This document shows positions 57,480 through 64,000 of a DNA stretch of 64,000 nucleotides, piece by piece (positions within the stretch are counted from its first letter, which is position 1; every line of letters starts with the position of its first letter). The notes beneath the pieces are model-generated. The model worked only from the letters and a program-made list of their open reading frames with translations. It did no database searches and was not told the DNA's origin. Origin of the DNA: Bacteroidota bacterium (lineage in GTDB: Bacteria > Bacteroidota > Ignavibacteria > Ignavibacteriales > Melioribacteraceae); the NCBI GenBank assembly GCA_018829205.1, contig JAHJUE010000006.1, positions 1-64,000 on the forward strand. Direction: 5' to 3'. The translations under genes and the position numbers were made by a program.

Positions 57480-57485
57480 TTGACA
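57480..57485 (+). promoter_or_regulatory. possible -35 element of the export operon
   Basis: TTGACA at 57480-57485, with TAGTTT as a weak -10 at 17-base spacing (57503-57508), immediately upstream of the palindrome at 57510-57527. Confidence 0.35.
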
Positions 57486-57509
57486 AAATATACTAATATT
57501 GTTAGTTTT

Positions 57510-57527
57510 TGACTGAACGTTTAGTCA
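57510..57527 (+). promoter_or_regulatory. candidate TetR operator of the LolA-like/FtsX export operon
   Basis: TGACTGAACGTTTAGTCA is an 18-bp palindrome with one asymmetric pair. It sits just after a possible promoter and 21 bases before the first gene, the usual place for repressor binding. Size and symmetry are typical for TetR proteins. Confidence 0.65.
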
Positions 57528-57548
57528 TTTATTAAAATCAGGAATACA

Positions 57549-58289
57549 ATGAAACGATATTTGTTTTTTTTGATCCTTATTCTCTTCTCAAATTTATTCG
57601 CGCAAACGGCAAATGAAATTATTGATAAAGCTGAAAATCTTATAAAAGGAAAATCAGCTCACGGAATTATTGAAATGAAAATTACGACTCCTGATTATGA
57701 ACGAACATTAAAAATGGAAAGCTGGTGGGAAGGGAATGAAAAGGCATTAATTGTTGTGCTTTCCCCGCGAAAGGAGGCAGGTAATAAAACATTAAAAATT
57801 AAAAATGAAATGTGGAATTACCTTAAGAACACCGAAACTACAATTAAAATACCTCCTTCAATGATGCTGCAGTCCTGGAACGGCTCGGATTTTACAAATG
57901 ACGATCTGGTAAGAGAATCCAATTACAGCGATGATTACAACACAAAAATTGTAAGCGAAGAGAAATATAACGATGAAGATTGCTGGAAAATTGAAATGAC
58001 TCCAAAACCTCAAGCCCCGGTAGTATGGGGCAAACTATATTACTGGGTTCAAAAAGATGGTTTTCTCCCCTCACAAATAAAATATTTTGACGAAAAAGGA
58101 AAATTAATTAGAACTCTTTCTTTTTCCGAAATTAAGATATTCGGCAGTAGAAAAATGCCCTCTGTTTGGAAAATGACAAATAACATTAAGGAAGGACATA
58201 TAACAGAATTCAGAACACTTGAAATGGAGTTCGATATAAATATTAACCCGAGAAAATTTTCATTCCAGGAATTAGAGAGAGGTAATTAA
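57549..58289 (+). CDS. LolA-like outer membrane lipoprotein-sorting family protein
   Basis: A 246-residue periplasmic protein with signal peptide (KRYLFFLILILFSNLFA). The mature part is the COG2834-type LolA/LolB-like half-barrel (AHGIIEMKITTPDYERTLKMESWWEG, LSPRKEAGNKTLKIKNEMWNYL, PSMMLQSWNGSDFTNDDL). Such proteins accompany lipid or hydrophobe export systems and are distinct from the true chaperone LolA. AGGAATACA precedes the ATG. It begins a five-gene operon with two FtsX permeases, an ATPase and a barrel protein. Confidence 0.9.
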   Translation: MKRYLFFLILILFSNLFAQTANEIIDKAENLIKGKSAHGIIEMKITTPDYERTLKMESWWEGNEKALIVVLSPRKEAGNKTLKIKNEMWNYLKNTETTIKIPPSMMLQSWNGSDFTNDDLVRESNYSDDYNTKIVSEEKYNDEDCWKIEMTPKPQAPVVWGKLYYWVQKDGFLPSQIKYFDEKGKLIRTLSFSEIKIFGSRKMPSVWKMTNNIKEGHITEFRTLEMEFDININPRKFSFQELERGN

Positions 58290-58291
58290 AA

Positions 58292-59521
58292 GTGAGGCTT
58301 TTAATTAAACTTGCGTGGAGAAATATTTGGCGTAATAAAAGAAGATCCTTACTAACCTTATGCGCAATTGTATTCGCCACATTTGCCTCCGTTGCTATGC
58401 GAGGTATGCAGATTGGTACATACGAATTAAATATAAGCAACGCTGTTAATATGTTTTCAGGATATTTGCAGCTTCAGAAAAAAGGATATCAGCAGAATCC
58501 TTCCTTGAATAAAAATTTTAAGTACACCAACAATATAAAAGAAAAATTAGAGTCTGATGAAAATGTAATCAGTTTTGCTCCCCGCGTTTATGCCGACGGA
58601 CTAATCAGTTATAAAGACAATTCATTAGGCGCAGCTATATTTGGTATCGATCCCCAAAAGGAAAAAACTACAGCAACATTTATAAATAGAATTAATGACG
58701 GACGTTTCTTCACAACAACAGATAGTTATGAAATTGTTTTAGGGACTAAATTGATGCAAAATCTTAAAGCCGGTATCGGGGATGATATTGTTATTTTAGC
58801 ACAGGGATTTGACGGTTCTCTCGGTAATCTAAAATTTAAAATTGTCGGCACTGTTAAAATGGGTATGCAGGAGTTCGATGCTTCAACCGCATTTATTGGA
58901 TTGGAAACTGCGCAGGAACTTGTAGCAATGTATGGCAGAATTCATGCTTTGGCTATTAAGGTCAATGATATTTCTCTAGTTGAACCAGTTAAAACAGAAC
59001 TTGTAGAAAAAATTGATGATCCGGATCTAGTACTGCTTTCGTGGGACGAAATCATGTCGGATTTTAAACAGTCAATTGAGCTTGATAATGTAAGCGGTAT
59101 ATTTATGCTTCTAATTCTTATTGTTATTGTTGCGTTCGGAATATTAAACACTGTTTTAATGTCGGTCACCGAACGGTTTAACGAATTCGGAATAATCCTT
59201 TCCATCGGAATGCCTCAAATAAAACTTGTATCGCTTGTTTTTATAGAAACATTATTTTTAACTATGATCGGTGTAATAATTGGAGATGTTATCGGGTGGT
59301 TTATAAATTATATGTTAATATTAAATCCCATAGAATTTGGCGGGGAATTGGGAAGGATATATGAAGAATACGGATTTCTACCTCGTATGGAATCAACAAA
59401 TACTATTTCGATTTTTATTAATACGACATTAACAATTGTAATTGTTTCATTGTTGTCAAGTTTATACCCCGCTTATAGAACATATAAATTAGAACCGTTA
59501 AAAGGAATACGATACACATAA
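58292..59521 (+). CDS. FtsX/LolCE-type ABC transporter permease
   Basis: A 409-residue permease starting with GTG (GAGAGG upstream), only 2 bases after the LolA-like gene. LIKLAWRNIWRNKRRSLLTL is the typical cytoplasmic start. One helix, a periplasmic MacB-like domain (about 45-260) and three C-terminal helices follow, ending SLYPAYRTYKLEPLKGIRYT. It is the single-domain LolC/E layout, and it pairs with the homologous permease at 59580 and the ATPase at 60886. Confidence 0.92.
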   Translation: MRLLIKLAWRNIWRNKRRSLLTLCAIVFATFASVAMRGMQIGTYELNISNAVNMFSGYLQLQKKGYQQNPSLNKNFKYTNNIKEKLESDENVISFAPRVYADGLISYKDNSLGAAIFGIDPQKEKTTATFINRINDGRFFTTTDSYEIVLGTKLMQNLKAGIGDDIVILAQGFDGSLGNLKFKIVGTVKMGMQEFDASTAFIGLETAQELVAMYGRIHALAIKVNDISLVEPVKTELVEKIDDPDLVLLSWDEIMSDFKQSIELDNVSGIFMLLILIVIVAFGILNTVLMSVTERFNEFGIILSIGMPQIKLVSLVFIETLFLTMIGVIIGDVIGWFINYMLILNPIEFGGELGRIYEEYGFLPRMESTNTISIFINTTLTIVIVSLLSSLYPAYRTYKLEPLKGIRYT

Positions 59522-59547
59522 TAAATCATAAATATCTAATTGTATTT

Positions 59548-59565
59548 AGCTTGCTGCTGCAAGCT
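59548..59565 (+). other. intercistronic hairpin between the two permease genes
   Basis: Perfect 7-bp stem AGCTTGC/GCAAGCT with a TGCT loop, directly before the Shine-Dalgarno sequence (GGAG) of the second permease. It may modulate translation or RNA stability; no T-run follows. Confidence 0.4.
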
Positions 59566-59579
59566 TCCGGAGATTATTA

Positions 59580-60794
59580 ATGCTTTTTAAACTTGCGTGG
59601 AGAAATATCTGGAGAAATAAAAGACGCTCGCTCGTTGTGCTGGGTTCTGTTATTATCGGGATTATTGCCGTTCTGTTTATGAACGGTTTTATGAACGGTA
59701 TGTTAAACCAAATGCTATCAAATCAAATAAGCACAAACATTTCTCATATTCAAATTCATAAAAAAGGATTTAATGATAATAAAGTTATTCAGAATCATAT
59801 TCCGGATGCCGATGCCGTAGAAAAGAAATTATCCGATAATCCCGATATAAAAGCTTTCAGTAAAAGAGTTATTACTTTCGGATTAATTAGCAGCGCGACA
59901 AATTCTTCAGGTGTTTATATAAACGGAATTATTCCGGATAAAGAAAAAGAAGTTTCCATAATATTCAGACAGATTGTTGAAGGGCATTATTTTACGGGAG
60001 ATAAAAGAGAAATTGTTATCGGCGGAAAACTCGCAGATAAATTGGAAGTAGGTTTAGGCGACAAAGTAGTCATCATGTCTAATACGCCTGACGGAACAAT
60101 AGGGTCTGAAGTATTCAGAGTTGCGGGAATATATAAATCATTCAGTTCAGAGTTTGATAAATCATTCATTTATATCCCGCTGGAAACAGCTCAAAGCATG
60201 TTGAATATCAACAATAGGATATTTGAGTTCGCGGTTGTTGCTAATGATTATAAAAAAATAGAGCTTGTAAAATCATCAATAAAATCGGGACTAAACGATA
60301 ACTACGAAGTAATGTCTTATAAAGATCTTCTTCCCTTTCTTGTTTATCAAATTGACCTAAGCAAAGAATCAATGTGGATATTTAACCTGATAATTGAACT
60401 TGCGTTGATTTTCGGTATTATAAATTCAATGCTGATGGCCGTATTTGAAAGAATAAATGAAATTGGAGTTTTAATGTCGATTGGTATGAAAAACATAAAA
60501 ATATTTTTTATGATTTTGTTGGAAGGGTTAGTAATAGGAATTATAGGTACCGTTGTCGGTTTAATAAGCGGGTTTTTAATTATGCTTCCGCTGGAAAGTT
60601 CAGGGATAAATTTTGCGATATACACTGAAAGCCTGGAATCCTACGGAATTGGAGCGGTTATTTATCCCACGCTTTCAATGGATGATGTTTTAGGTGTTTT
60701 AATTATGATTCCTTTAATTTCAATTATAGGAGCAGTTTACCCGGCATATAAAGCAATTAAACTGGAGCCTGTTAACGCTATTAGATATGTTTAA
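59580..60794 (+). CDS. FtsX/LolCE-type ABC transporter permease
   Basis: A 404-residue paralog of the preceding permease with the same layout: LFKLAWRNIWRNKRRSLVVL, helix 1, periplasmic domain (about 40-265), three helices, ending SIIGAVYPAYKAIKLEPVNAIRYV. GGAG lies 7 bases before the ATG. Two distinct FtsX permeases with one ATPase suggest a LolCDE-like heterodimer. Confidence 0.92.
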   Translation: MLFKLAWRNIWRNKRRSLVVLGSVIIGIIAVLFMNGFMNGMLNQMLSNQISTNISHIQIHKKGFNDNKVIQNHIPDADAVEKKLSDNPDIKAFSKRVITFGLISSATNSSGVYINGIIPDKEKEVSIIFRQIVEGHYFTGDKREIVIGGKLADKLEVGLGDKVVIMSNTPDGTIGSEVFRVAGIYKSFSSEFDKSFIYIPLETAQSMLNINNRIFEFAVVANDYKKIELVKSSIKSGLNDNYEVMSYKDLLPFLVYQIDLSKESMWIFNLIIELALIFGIINSMLMAVFERINEIGVLMSIGMKNIKIFFMILLEGLVIGIIGTVVGLISGFLIMLPLESSGINFAIYTESLESYGIGAVIYPTLSMDDVLGVLIMIPLISIIGAVYPAYKAIKLEPVNAIRYV

Positions 60795-60885
60795 TCCCGA
60801 TTTAATTTTTACAGTAATTTTGAACTTAGATTTTGTATTAATTAAAAATACACAAAGAGTAATCAAAAATAATAACTGAAATAAA

Positions 60886-61554
60886 ATGGAAATACTAAGA
60901 ACAGAAAACCTTGATAAAATTTATCAAGATAACGGTGTGCCGGTTCACGCCCTTAAAGCAATAAACCTAACAATAAATATGGGCGACCACATTGTTATTG
61001 CAGGTCCCTCGGGCTCAGGTAAAACAACTCTTTTAAATTTACTTGGAGCCCTTGATAAACCAACCATGGGTAAAATATATATTAACAATGAAGATATATC
61101 TGAAAAAACCAAGAAAGAATTATCGGATTTCAGACTGCATAAACTTGGATTTATTTTCCAGGCATATAATTTAATCCCTGTTTTAACTGCGCTTGAAAAT
61201 ATTGAATTCAGTATGATGTTATTAGGGTTCACTGAAAAAGAAAGACATAAAAAAGCATTGGATTTGATGGAGGAACTTGGAATTAGAGAATTGGCAGATA
61301 AAAGACCAAACGAAATGAGCGGTGGGCAACAGCAGCGGGTTGCGGTTGCAAGAGCAATTGTAAATGACCCCACCATCGTATTGGCCGACGAACCAACCGC
61401 AAACCTGGATTCCGATACCGGTTCGCACCTTCTGGATTTGATGGAAAGAATGAACAGAGAAAAAAATATTACTTTTATTTTTTCCTCTCATGACAAACAG
61501 GTAATTGACAGAGCTGGAAGATTAATTATTCTAAAAGACGGCAGGATTGTTTAG
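60886..61554 (+). CDS. LolD/MacB-type ABC transporter ATP-binding protein
   Basis: A 222-residue ATPase with Walker A GPSGSGKTT, signature MSGGQQQRVAVARAI and Walker B VLADEPTANLDS, all intact, plus the Q-loop FIFQAYNLIPVLTALEN. The size is that of LolD and the FtsE/MacB group. It energises the two upstream permeases. Confidence 0.95.
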   Translation: MEILRTENLDKIYQDNGVPVHALKAINLTINMGDHIVIAGPSGSGKTTLLNLLGALDKPTMGKIYINNEDISEKTKKELSDFRLHKLGFIFQAYNLIPVLTALENIEFSMMLLGFTEKERHKKALDLMEELGIRELADKRPNEMSGGQQQRVAVARAIVNDPTIVLADEPTANLDSDTGSHLLDLMERMNREKNITFIFSSHDKQVIDRAGRLIILKDGRIV

Positions 61555-61564
61555 GGAATTACAA

Positions 61565-62737
61565 ATGCGGATTCATTTTACAATAATTTTATTAATCTTC
61601 TCTGCATTGAATCATTTTGCTCAATCGAGTTCCTCATTACATTCATTTAATATGGATTTCTCAGGGTACGTTGTGAATTTACCTGTTTATCAGGTAAATA
61701 ATAAATCCTTGGTAAATACATTCAATCTTGAAAATTCTCAATTTCTAAATCTTACTAGAACCAGATTACGACCTACATTAAATATTGGGAGTAAAACAAG
61801 AATTAATTTTGAATATGAAATTGCGGCTCTTTATATAAACACCGGAAATTCCATTTTCATTAGTACGCCCCAAAAATCTTCTCATCAGATAATTGATTTA
61901 ACATGGACACCGGTTAATGAAAGAAATTTATCTGTAACTCATTTTATTGACCGTTTATCGCTACGGCAAAGTTTTGAATGGGGCAATATTGAAGTAGGAA
62001 GACAAAGAATTCAATGGGGATCAGGAAGAATTTGGAACCCTACCGATTTATTTAATCCAATTAATCCCGCGCTTTTTTATAAAATTGAAAAAGACGGCGC
62101 AGACATAATTTCACTAAAATATATTTTCGGAAATTTTACCGATATCGATCTTGTATTTAACGCCGCGGAAAATTTTAGCGAGAGTAATTATGGTTTCCGG
62201 TTCAGAACAAATTTTAATGAATACGATATTTCATTAATGGGGGGAAGATTTGACAAAAGAATTGTCGCCGGATTAGATATTGCCGGTAATTTTTTTGACG
62301 CAGGTTTAAGGGGCGAAGGAATATTTTCCGCCGATGAAAATTTACTCAACAATAACTTTATTAAGTTTATTGTAGGAGCAGATTACCAGTTTACCTCAAA
62401 ACTATATGGAGTTATTGAGTACCATTTTAATGGTGAAGGGAAAAAGGACAAATCAGAATACGAACTTTTAAAATTAGTGAACAATAAAATAATAAATCTT
62501 AGTAAAAATTATTTGTACGAAGGTCTAATTTTTCAATACCATCCCTTAATTACATTTACATTATCCAACAACACCAACTTAAATGACGGCAGCGGTTATT
62601 TGAGTATACTGGCAAATTATTCATTAACAGAAAACATATATATTAATGTCGGCACTCAAATTCTGTACGGAAATGACTTCACGGAATATTGGTATTATTC
62701 AAAATCATTTTACGCACAGGGTGAATATTATTTTTAA
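61565..62737 (+). CDS. outer-membrane beta-barrel protein of the export operon
   Basis: I start at ATG 61565 (AGGGAA upstream), giving 390 residues; an in-frame TTG at 61547 overlaps the ATPase. Signal peptide (RIHFTIILLIFSALNHFAQ), then about 16-18 antiparallel strands rich in Asn, Tyr and Phe, with FEWGNIEVGRQRIQWGSGRIWNPTDLFNPINPAL resembling DUF1302/porin-like proteins, and a terminal QGEYYF. It ends the operon and probably provides the outer-membrane step for the substrate moved by the LolA-like protein and ABC transporter. The 3' end overlaps mgsA by 4 bases. Confidence 0.8.
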   Translation: MRIHFTIILLIFSALNHFAQSSSSLHSFNMDFSGYVVNLPVYQVNNKSLVNTFNLENSQFLNLTRTRLRPTLNIGSKTRINFEYEIAALYINTGNSIFISTPQKSSHQIIDLTWTPVNERNLSVTHFIDRLSLRQSFEWGNIEVGRQRIQWGSGRIWNPTDLFNPINPALFYKIEKDGADIISLKYIFGNFTDIDLVFNAAENFSESNYGFRFRTNFNEYDISLMGGRFDKRIVAGLDIAGNFFDAGLRGEGIFSADENLLNNNFIKFIVGADYQFTSKLYGVIEYHFNGEGKKDKSEYELLKLVNNKIINLSKNYLYEGLIFQYHPLITFTLSNNTNLNDGSGYLSILANYSLTENIYINVGTQILYGNDFTEYWYYSKSFYAQGEYYF

Positions 62738-63219
62738 ACTATTTTCTTCACAACATCTCTTTTCAGATAGCCCGAATAATCTTTCAAAACAGGGGTATAC
62801 TCGCTATTAAAAAGCGACGATGATATTATAAAATCCGCGGTTGATCTATTCGATGCTATCGGAATATTATACAAGGCCGCTATTCTAAGTAATGCCTTAA
62901 CATCTACATCGTGAGGCTGAGGTTCCATAGGATCCCATAAAAATATTAGAATGTCAATTTTACCTTCGCTGATCAAAGCGCCCAACTGTTGATCTCCACC
63001 GAGAGGGCCGGATTTTAGTTTTTTAATTGAACTTATTTTTTCTTTGGAATTATCCTTAGTAATTTTTTTTATAAGAGCTTTCTCAATTAACATTCCCGTA
63101 GTACCTGTACATACAATTTTATGAGTCAGAATTAGTTTATAATTCCATTCAACCCATTCAATCATGTCCTGCTTCCTATTATCATGCGCAACCAAAGCAA
63201 GTGTTTTAACTTTTTTCAT
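62734..63219 (-). CDS. mgsA: methylglyoxal synthase
   Basis: A 161-residue enzyme that converts dihydroxyacetone phosphate to methylglyoxal, bypassing lower glycolysis. ALVAHDNRKQDMIEWVEW, CTGTTGMLIEKAL, LKSGPLGGDQQLGALISEG (catalytic Asp) and FLWDPMEPQPHDVDVKALLRIAALYNIP are the family hallmarks. The family protein is about 150 residues; here there is a short extra C-terminal tail (DYSGYLKRDVVKKIV). Confidence 0.95.
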   Translation of the reverse strand: MKKVKTLALVAHDNRKQDMIEWVEWNYKLILTHKIVCTGTTGMLIEKALIKKITKDNSKEKISSIKKLKSGPLGGDQQLGALISEGKIDILIFLWDPMEPQPHDVDVKALLRIAALYNIPIASNRSTADFIISSSLFNSEYTPVLKDYSGYLKRDVVKKIV

Positions 63220-63618
63220 AATTTATACCGTTTTTAATATATTCGAATTATTAGTTAATGAAATTAAGTAATTCATATAAATAATAATATTAATTTTATG
63301 TAATTAATTAGAATCATTTAAGTAAGATCATCTTTTTTTGTAACTGTATATGAACCAGCGGCTAAAGTATAAAAATAAATTCCGCTGCCTAAATTACCGG
63401 CGTCATAGATTATACTATAATTACCATGTGATTTTTTTTATTTACTTGTGTTTTAATGCATTTGCCCAATAGATCAAATACCTTAACGGTAACGTTATGT
63501 TCGACGCCGGATGGAAAATGTAATTTCATTTATTTCAGAATATATTAATTCATTTGAACCGAAATCCATAGGCTGAAGTTGGTTTATTATAAACGGAAGT
63601 TAAAATTTGAGCAGCGGA
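63220..63618. other. 399-base region between mgsA and alr
   Basis: No intact gene. Most of the right three quarters is the remnant of a type IX secretion C-terminal domain on the minus strand, described separately. The left end is AT-rich and should carry the mgsA promoter. Confidence 0.6.
63314..63610 (-). pseudogene. remnant of a type IX secretion (Por) C-terminal sorting domain
   Basis: On the minus strand the translation runs NEITFSI, then after a shift VEHNVTVKVFDLLGKCIK, then after a shift GNYSIIYDAGNLGSGIYFYT followed by LAAGSYTVTKK. This is the T9SS C-terminal sorting-domain pattern (VxLxVYDxLGK ... G.Y...YDA.NL.SGIYFY.L.AG....KKM). Dropping one A from the seven-A run gives the canonical ending KKMILLK and a stop (63314-63316). 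The shifts fall largely at A/T runs, so sequencing error could contribute, but the fragment has no cargo protein in front; the alr stop at 63619 abuts it. Confidence 0.8.
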
Positions 63619-64000
63619 TTAATCGGTTACAATTCTAGGAATATTTCCCGGTAAACGCGATAGCAATTCATAATTAAGCTGATTGCTCATCTGCATAAAT
63701 GACTGCACAGTGATTTCATTTTTTCCCTGTTTACCAATTATAACAACCGAATCTCCCTTACGTACTCCCGGTATGCTGGACACATCAACAATTATTAAAT
63801 TCATATTTACAGTCCCCACTATTCCAACCCTCTGCCCTCTTATAAGTACCCTGCCTGTATTGCTTAAAGACCTGCTGAAACCGTGCGAATAACCAATTGG
63901 AATTAATGCTACTTTCATATTTCTTTCGGCTAAGAAATAATTACCGTAACCAATAAATTCACCCATTTTAACATTCTTCGTACTCATTACCTTACTTTTC
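63619..64000 (-). CDS. alr: alanine racemase, C-terminal part (cut by the window edge)
   Basis: The C-terminal beta domain of a PLP alanine racemase: FIGYGNYFLAERNMKVALIPIGYSHGFSR, RVLIRGQRVGIVGTVNMNLIIVDVS, GDSVVIIGKQG and YELLSRLPGNIPRIV. The gene supplies D-alanine for peptidoglycan. The frame is open to the window's last base, so the N-terminal PLP-binding barrel lies outside; an internal ATG at 63987 is not the true start. The active-site loop that usually reads GYxDGF reads GYSHGF. The Met-Asn region (VNMN) replaces the usual CMD(R/Q)-like sequence of the family. Confidence 0.85.
   Translation of the reverse strand, partial: KSKVMSTKNVKMGEFIGYGNYFLAERNMKVALIPIGYSHGFSRSLSNTGRVLIRGQRVGIVGTVNMNLIIVDVSSIPGVRKGDSVVIIGKQGKNEITVQSFMQMSNQLNYELLSRLPGNIPRIVTD

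Noticed and set aside
60945-61376. 143-codon open frame antisense to the LolD-type ATPase
   Set aside because: The plus-strand frame has all ABC motifs; the antisense frame only mirrors them.
1-64000. tRNA or rRNA genes, CRISPR arrays, insertion sequences, prophage
   Set aside because: No tRNA-like cloverleaf, spaced direct-repeat array, transposase or integrase frame was seen on either strand; I could not run a covariance model, which would be decisive for small RNAs.

Overview
The window is AT-rich, gene-dense bacterial DNA. Its character points to the Bacteroidota/Chlorobi superphylum, most likely an Ignavibacteria-type organism: a FecI/FecR/TonB-receptor system with Bacteroidota-style domains (DUF4880, DUF4974, STN), a DUF5916 protein, a DUF2723 (GT117) membrane protein, a decayed type IX secretion C-terminal tail ending in a KKMILLK-like motif, PadR plus 'prefix-domain' permeases, and an octaheme cytochrome operon. 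The lineage is inferred from gene content, not from a marker gene. I see no rRNA, tRNA, CRISPR array, insertion sequence or phage genes, so this is ordinary chromosome with a few accessory islands.

Layout. 343-3270: PadR regulator and FtsX-type permease. 3375-8666 (minus): an outer-membrane FadL-like protein and, separated from it by a terminator, a four-gene sulfur/electron-transfer operon (octaheme c cytochrome, cytochrome b, two YeeE/YedE transporters, the second fused to a rhodanese-like domain that lacks its cysteine and ends in Gly-Gly-Cys). 8923-11724: small membrane protein and DUF5916 protein. 11793-12110: decayed permease. 12314-14085: cysE-cysK cysteine synthesis. 14445-21842 (minus): a CHASE2-AAA+ sigma54 activator followed by lipoproteins, a barrel/transglutaminase-like protein and a FecR/TPR protein. 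21923-33000: mostly housekeeping (hydrolase, NUDIX, hldD, metH, M29 aminopeptidase, THUMP methyltransferase, methyltransferase). 33058-39203 (minus): ECF sigma, FecR, barrel, DUF4097 protein and TonB receptor. 39526-49744: two FKBP isomerases, a methyltransferase, a thioesterase, glycosyltransferases, a LOG-like protein, YjbQ and rocD. 49811-54743: hybrid histidine kinase, PAP2, AMP nucleosidase, and a secreted protein behind a near-perfect sigma54 promoter. 54809-62737: lipoprotein acetolactate decarboxylase, TetR, DUF3095, and a LolA-like/FtsX/FtsX/ATPase/barrel export operon. 62734-64000: mgsA, a type IX sorting-domain remnant, and the 3' part of alr.

The strongest unexplained signals are regulatory or architectural. 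A repeated promoter motif (GTARGGGTAA, 12 bases, GGATATT) lies at the same distance before fecR and before the barrel gene of the ECF island. That ECF sigma gene has no ordinary start codon where its reading frame and Shine-Dalgarno sequence place the start (ATT instead). The YeeE-rhodanese protein combines a cysteine-less rhodanese domain with a SoxY-like Gly-Gly-Cys tail. AACGTT-centred palindromes precede two operons next to a TetR gene. The CHASE2 sigma54 activator carries GAFTNA instead of GAFTGA.
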